DNA of 8,122 nucleotides, taken from positions 1-8,122 of the forward strand of contig UQOG01000090.1 in assembly GCA_900542615.1 (NCBI GenBank). The letters run 5' to 3'. Under the pieces are notes generated by a model. The model did not search any database. It saw only the letters and a list, made by a program, of their open reading frames with translations, and had not been told where the DNA came from. The translations under genes were made by a program, and so were the position numbers. Positions 4,389 to 8,122 of the stretch are shown here, in pieces; position 1 is the stretch's first letter, and each line of letters begins with the position of its first letter. This DNA is from an uncultured Eubacteriales bacterium. GTDB taxonomy: Bacteria; Bacillota; Clostridia; Christensenellales; CAG-138.

Positions 4389-6121
4389 ATACCGTTGAAA
4401 CGCTACGCGCATTGCAGGCTGCCATGGCAGCCCAGGGCCTGGACGCCTATCTGGTGCCTACGGCAGACCCCCACGGCAGCGAATATGTAAGCCCCCACCA
4501 CAAGGCCCGGGCCTTTATGACTGGCTTTACCGGCAGCGCCGGCAACCTGCTGGTCACAAAGCAGGACGCCCGGCTGTTTGTGGATTCCCGCTACTATCTT
4601 CAGGCGGAACAGCAGATCGCCGGCAGCGGCATCCTGCTGATGAAGGAGGGCTTGCCCGGGGTGCCCAGCCTGTCCCAATTCATCCTGGAGACCCTTCCCG
4701 GCCAAACCCTGGGCCTGGACGGCCGGTGCGTATCCCTGGACCAGGCCAAGGCATGGGCCAAGGCCGTAACGGTTGTGGATGTGGATCTGATAAGCCCCCT
4801 CTGGCAGGACCGGCCCCCCCTCTTCACCGGGGAAGCCTTCCGCCTTGCCGACCACCTGGCCGGCCGGACCGCCCAGGATAAGCTCCGGGAGCTGCGGAGC
4901 CAGCTCAAGGCCCGGGGCGCGAAGGCCATGCTCCTTTCCGACCTGATGGATTGCGCCTGGCTGCTGAACATCCGGGGCCAGGATATCCCCCATACCCCGG
5001 TGGTGCGCATGTTCGTATTGGCGGAGGCGGAAAGCCTGTTCCTGTTTATGGAGGATAAAGCCGCTGCGCCCATCCAGGCTTACCTAAAGGAGCTGGGGGC
5101 GGAAATACGGCCCTATGACGCCGTCTATGCCTTCCTGTCCCGGTACGGGGCGGGGGATACGCTGCTGGTCACCCCTTCCCTGAGCTTTGCCTTGGGCCAA
5201 CCCCTCCTGGAGCGGGGCGTCCAATTGACGGAGTCCGCCTGGAGCGCCCGCAGCCGCAATTTCAAGACCCCTGGGGAATTGAAGGCCATCCGGGAAGCCC
5301 ACATAAAGGACGGGGTGGTCATGACCCGGTTCCTGCGCTGGGTCAAAGAACAGGGGGGTACCGGCCTGGACGAGGCCGGCGCCGCGGCCCGGCTGGATCA
5401 GATGCGGCTGGAGGCGGGATGTTCGGATATTTCCTTTACCACCATCAGCGCCTATGGCCCCAACGCGGCCTTGCCCCATTATTCCGCCCCTGCCCAGGGC
5501 AGCGCCAAGCTGGAAAAGAAGGGCCTTTACCTGGTGGATAGCGGCGGGCAATGGCCCGGCGCCACCACGGATATCACCCGCACCGTGGCCATGGGCCCCC
5601 TGACCCGGGCGGAAAAAGCCCACTGCACCCTGGTGGTGCGGGCTATGCTGGCCCTGATGGACGCCGCCTTCCCCCGGGGCATGGACGGCAGCCATGTGGA
5701 TGTGTTCGCCCGGCGGCCCCTTTGGGCGGCGGGGCTCAACTATGGCCACGGTACCGGCCACGGGGTGGGGGCTATGCTCTCCGTCCACGAAGGCCCCGCC
5801 CGGATCAACTATGGCCAGCAGAACACCCTGCCCTTCCAGCCGGGCATCGTCATTTCCGACGAGCCGGGGCTATATTTCGAGGGAGAGCACGGGGTGCGAA
5901 TGGAAAACCTGGTGGAATGCGTGGAGCTGCCCACCGGTATGCTGGGCTTTGTCCCCTTGACCATGGCCCCCATCGACCGGGATGTGCTGGACCCCGCCCT
6001 TATGGAGCCCATTGACATCCGCCGGCTGGACGCCTACCACGCCCTGGTGTATGACGCCCTGTCCCCCTATCTCCACGGGGAGGATCTGGACTATCTGGAA
6101 AACGCCACCCAGGCCCTATAG
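4385..6121 (+). CDS. Xaa-Pro aminopeptidase (aminopeptidase P), family M24B, three-domain type
   Basis: A 578-residue aminopeptidase P of the XPNPEP1-like type, which releases the N-terminal residue from peptides whose second residue is proline. Domains in order are a creatinase-like N-terminal domain (about 1-140), a second creatinase-like domain (about 150-300), and the pita-bread M24 catalytic domain (about 305-520) with a C-terminal extension (about 520-578). Metal ligands are D385 (VDSGGQ), D396 (TTDITRT), H459 (GHGTGHG), E493 (DEPGLY) and E507 (RMEN). Additional active-site histidines H365, H455 and H468 are present. The spacing between these residues is the same as that recalled for human XPNPEP1 (D415, D426, H489, E523, E537; H395, H485, H498). 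No signal peptide is seen, so it is cytosolic. In this operon it removes the proline block that M42 enzymes generally handle poorly. Fifteen bases separate it from the next gene. Confidence 0.95.
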   Translation: MNTVETLRALQAAMAAQGLDAYLVPTADPHGSEYVSPHHKARAFMTGFTGSAGNLLVTKQDARLFVDSRYYLQAEQQIAGSGILLMKEGLPGVPSLSQFILETLPGQTLGLDGRCVSLDQAKAWAKAVTVVDVDLISPLWQDRPPLFTGEAFRLADHLAGRTAQDKLRELRSQLKARGAKAMLLSDLMDCAWLLNIRGQDIPHTPVVRMFVLAEAESLFLFMEDKAAAPIQAYLKELGAEIRPYDAVYAFLSRYGAGDTLLVTPSLSFALGQPLLERGVQLTESAWSARSRNFKTPGELKAIREAHIKDGVVMTRFLRWVKEQGGTGLDEAGAAARLDQMRLEAGCSDISFTTISAYGPNAALPHYSAPAQGSAKLEKKGLYLVDSGGQWPGATTDITRTVAMGPLTRAEKAHCTLVVRAMLALMDAAFPRGMDGSHVDVFARRPLWAAGLNYGHGTGHGVGAMLSVHEGPARINYGQQNTLPFQPGIVISDEPGLYFEGEHGVRMENLVECVELPTGMLGFVPLTMAPIDRDVLDPALMEPIDIRRLDAYHALVYDALSPYLHGEDLDYLENATQAL

Positions 6122-6124
6122 GCA

Positions 6125-6130
6125 GAAAGG
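6125..6130 (+). promoter_or_regulatory. Ribosome binding site for the NAD+ synthetase gene
   Basis: GAAAGG lies in the only true gap between genes of the operon, 6 bases before the ATG at 6137. No promoter or terminator is evident in the 15-base gap, so the gene is probably co-transcribed with the peptidases. Confidence 0.7.
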
Positions 6131-6136
6131 TTTGCT

Positions 6137-8041
6137 ATGCATCAATTCGGCTTTATCCGCCTTTGCGCGGCTACGCCCCCCTGCCGGGTAGCCAACCCCC
6201 GGGCCAATGCCGCCGCCATCCTGGCCCAATACCGGGAAGCCGCCCAAAACGGCGCCGCCCTGGCGGTATTCCCCGAGCTGTGCCTCACCGGCTACACCTG
6301 CGGGGACCTGTTTCACCAGCAGCGCCTGCTGGACGGCGCCCTGGAGGGCCTGCAAACCATCCTGGCGGGCACCGGGGATCTCGCTACCCTGGCCCTGGTG
6401 GGCTTGCCCCTGCGCCGGGGGGATCACCTTTACAATTGCGCCGCCCTGTTGCAAGGCGGCCGCATCCTGGGGGTCATCCCCAAGCAGCACCTGCCCAATT
6501 ATGGGGAGTTCTATGAACAGCGCCATTTCCGTCCCGGAACCCCCCTGGAAAACGGGGAACTCACCTTGCTGGGCCAAACCGTGCCCTTTGGCACGGACCT
6601 GCTTTTCTGCTGCCAGGATCTGCCGGAGTTTCGCCTGGGGGTGGAGCTCTGCGAGGACCTTTGGGCCCCCGTACCCCCCAGCGCCGCCCTGGCCCAGGCC
6701 GGGGCCACGGTGATCGCCAACCTTTCCGCCAGCAACGAGACCGTGGGCAAGGCGGATTACCGCCGCACCCTCATCCGCTCCCACAGCGCCCGGCTCCTGT
6801 GCGCCTATGCCTACGCGGACGCAGGCAACGGGGAATCCTCCACGGACCTGGTGTTCGCCGGCCATAACCTCATCGGGGAAAACGGCGTCCTCCTGGGGGA
6901 AAGCAGCCTATTTTCCCAGGGCCTTACCTACGGGGACTGCGACCTGGGCCTGTTGGCCCACGAGCGGATGCGGATGCATACCTTTGCGCCCCCTGCCCAA
7001 GCCTTCCGCGCCATCCCCTTTACCCTGGCTATGGAAGGCCCCCCGCACCTTGCCTACCGGCAGGTATCCCCCCAGCCCTTCCTCCCCCATGGCCAACAGG
7101 CCCAGGCCCTTCGCTGCGAGCAGATCCTGGCCATGCAGGCCCAGGGCCTGGCCAAGCGGGTGGCCCATACCCGGGCCAAACGGCTGGTGATCGGCATTTC
7201 CGGCGGCCTGGATTCCTGCCTGGCCCTGCTGGTGAGCGTCCGGGCCCTATCCCTGCTCCAACGCCCCGCCCAGGACGCCCTGGCCATTACCATGCCCTGC
7301 TTCGGCACCACCAGCCGCACCCGCAGCAATGCCCAGATCCTTTGCGAAACCCTGGGTACGGATTTCCGCTGCATCGACATCGGCCCCGCCGTGCGCCAGC
7401 ATTTCCAGGACATCGGCCAGGCCTACGAAAACCAGGACGTGACCTTTGAAAACAGCCAGGCCCGGGAACGCACCCAGGTGCTCATGGATGTGGCCAATAT
7501 GGAGGGCGGCCTGGTGATCGGCACCGGCGACCTCTCCGAGCTGGCCCTGGGCTGGGCCACCTATAACGGGGACCATATGAGCATGTACGGGGTCAACGCC
7601 GGGGTGCCCAAAACCCTGGTGCGGCATTTGGTGGCCCATTGCGCCGCCACCGCCGCCTCCCAGGCCCTCTCCCGGGTGTTGCTGGATATCCTGGATACCC
7701 CCGTCAGCCCGGAGCTGCTCCCCGCCCAAAACGGCCAAATTGCCCAGGTCACTGAGGACTTGGTGGGGCCCTACCAGCTCCATGACTTCTTCCTCTACCA
7801 TATGCTGCGCTACGGTACGCCACCGGACAAGCTCCGGTTCCTGGCCAATGCCGCCTTCCAGGGCGTCTACGACCCGGCTACCATCGACGCTTGGCTCCAT
7901 ACCTTCCTGCGCCGCTTCTTCGCCCAGCAGTTCAAACGCAGCTGCCTCCCCGACGGCCCCAAGGTCGGCTCCGTGGCCCTCTCCCCCCGGGGCGACTGGC
8001 GGATGCCCTCCGACGCGGAGTCCGATATCTGGCTGGAGTAA
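6137..8041 (+). CDS. nadE: Glutamine-dependent NAD+ synthetase
   Basis: A 634-residue two-domain enzyme making NAD+ from deamido-NAD+ (nicotinate adenine dinucleotide), ATP and glutamine in the last step of NAD biosynthesis, in the cytosol. The N-terminal nitrilase-fold glutaminase domain (about 1-290) carries the Glu-Lys-Cys triad: E47 in PELCLTGY, K116 in PKQHLPNYGEF and C172 in VELCEDLW, close in number to E52/K121/C176 recalled for the Mycobacterium tuberculosis enzyme. The C-terminal ATP-pyrophosphatase domain (about 320-634) has the P-loop SGGLDS at 355-360, GTGDLSELALGW from 462 and the conserved tail SPRGDWRMPSDA (616-627). Length and motifs look intact. The presence of the glutaminase domain separates it from the short ammonia-only NadE. 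It is the last gene of the operon and the most C-rich in its coding strand. Why it sits with peptidases is not shown by the sequence; free glutamine from peptide breakdown is one possible link. Confidence 0.96.
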   Translation: MHQFGFIRLCAATPPCRVANPRANAAAILAQYREAAQNGAALAVFPELCLTGYTCGDLFHQQRLLDGALEGLQTILAGTGDLATLALVGLPLRRGDHLYNCAALLQGGRILGVIPKQHLPNYGEFYEQRHFRPGTPLENGELTLLGQTVPFGTDLLFCCQDLPEFRLGVELCEDLWAPVPPSAALAQAGATVIANLSASNETVGKADYRRTLIRSHSARLLCAYAYADAGNGESSTDLVFAGHNLIGENGVLLGESSLFSQGLTYGDCDLGLLAHERMRMHTFAPPAQAFRAIPFTLAMEGPPHLAYRQVSPQPFLPHGQQAQALRCEQILAMQAQGLAKRVAHTRAKRLVIGISGGLDSCLALLVSVRALSLLQRPAQDALAITMPCFGTTSRTRSNAQILCETLGTDFRCIDIGPAVRQHFQDIGQAYENQDVTFENSQARERTQVLMDVANMEGGLVIGTGDLSELALGWATYNGDHMSMYGVNAGVPKTLVRHLVAHCAATAASQALSRVLLDILDTPVSPELLPAQNGQIAQVTEDLVGPYQLHDFFLYHMLRYGTPPDKLRFLANAAFQGVYDPATIDAWLHTFLRRFFAQQFKRSCLPDGPKVGSVALSPRGDWRMPSDAESDIWLE

Positions 8042-8057
8042 CCCTTAGGGCTTTTTT
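8042..8057 (+). terminator. Weak candidate terminator after the operon
   Basis: Immediately after the NAD+ synthetase stop, CCC-TTA-GGG (8042-8050) can form only a 3-bp stem, followed by a run of six T (8052-8057). The U tract is good but the stem is poor. A longer stem was not found, so termination may instead depend on the hairpins further downstream or on Rho. Confidence 0.25.
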
Positions 8058-8059
8058 GC

Positions 8060-8116
8060 GGGGCTCTGCCCCCCTCGCAGTTCGCAAAGGTCGTTGCGCG
8101 TCGCCGCTAAAGCGGC
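8060..8116. repeat. Three small hairpins downstream of the operon
   Basis: Successive inverted repeats occur at 8060-8064/8068-8072 (GGGGC, loop TCT, GCCCC), 8083-8087/8094-8098 (CGCAA, 6-base loop, TTGCG) and 8103-8107/8112-8116 (GCCGC, loop TAAA, GCGGC). The first resembles the GC-palindrome units at 213-279. The third is followed by TTCCTT and then the window ends, so it could be the stem of a terminator or part of a longer repeat. No gene was recognised in this stretch. Confidence 0.45.
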
Positions 8117-8122
8117 TTCCTT

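Noticed and set aside
8045..8122. Minus-strand open frame entering from the right edge (25 codons to a TAA at 8047-8045), possibly the end of a convergent gene
   Set aside because: It is too short to judge, crosses all three downstream hairpins and shows no recognisable domain end. It is more likely read-through of a repeat; sequence beyond 8122 would decide.

Overview
The window is a GC-rich bacterial segment. In two 60-base blocks I counted by hand (841-900 and 7261-7320), 42 and 43 bases are G or C. It holds six complete genes on the + strand, packed end to end from 361 to 8041, with hairpin-rich non-coding DNA on both sides. The GGAGG-type ribosome binding sites, the protein families and the GC-rich palindromes suggest a high-GC anaerobic Clostridia member, such as an Oscillospiraceae/Ruminococcaceae-type gut Firmicute. 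That assignment is inference; there is no rRNA or other marker gene here.

Layout: positions 1-360 have no credible gene and carry a train of about eight hairpins, the last three being adjacent variants of one GC-rich palindromic unit. A possible -10 element lies directly before the first ATG. The genes are an M19 (membrane-dipeptidase family) dipeptidase (361-1344), three consecutive but diverged M42 metallo-aminopeptidases (1347-2393, 2378-3415, 3402-4388), a three-domain M24B Xaa-Pro aminopeptidase (4385-6121), and a glutamine-dependent NAD+ synthetase (6137-8041). Positions 8042-8122 hold a short T run and three more small hairpins, cut by the window edge.

The genes almost certainly form one operon. 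Neighbours overlap by 16, 14 and 4 bp or are separated by 2 and 15 bp, and each internal gene has its own Shine-Dalgarno sequence, several of them inside the preceding coding region. The first five proteins are all predicted cytosolic metallopeptidases with complementary specificities: dipeptides, general N-terminal residues, and Xaa-Pro ends. Together they look like a kit for turning imported or proteasome-like peptide products into free amino acids. The sixth gene makes NAD+ using glutamine nitrogen; its link to peptide breakdown is inferred from position only.

Points most worth a second look are the trio of M42 paralogs (possible mixed TET-type assembly), the apparent leaderless start of the first gene, the palindrome clusters bordering the operon, and a shift from G-rich to C-rich coding strand along the operon.
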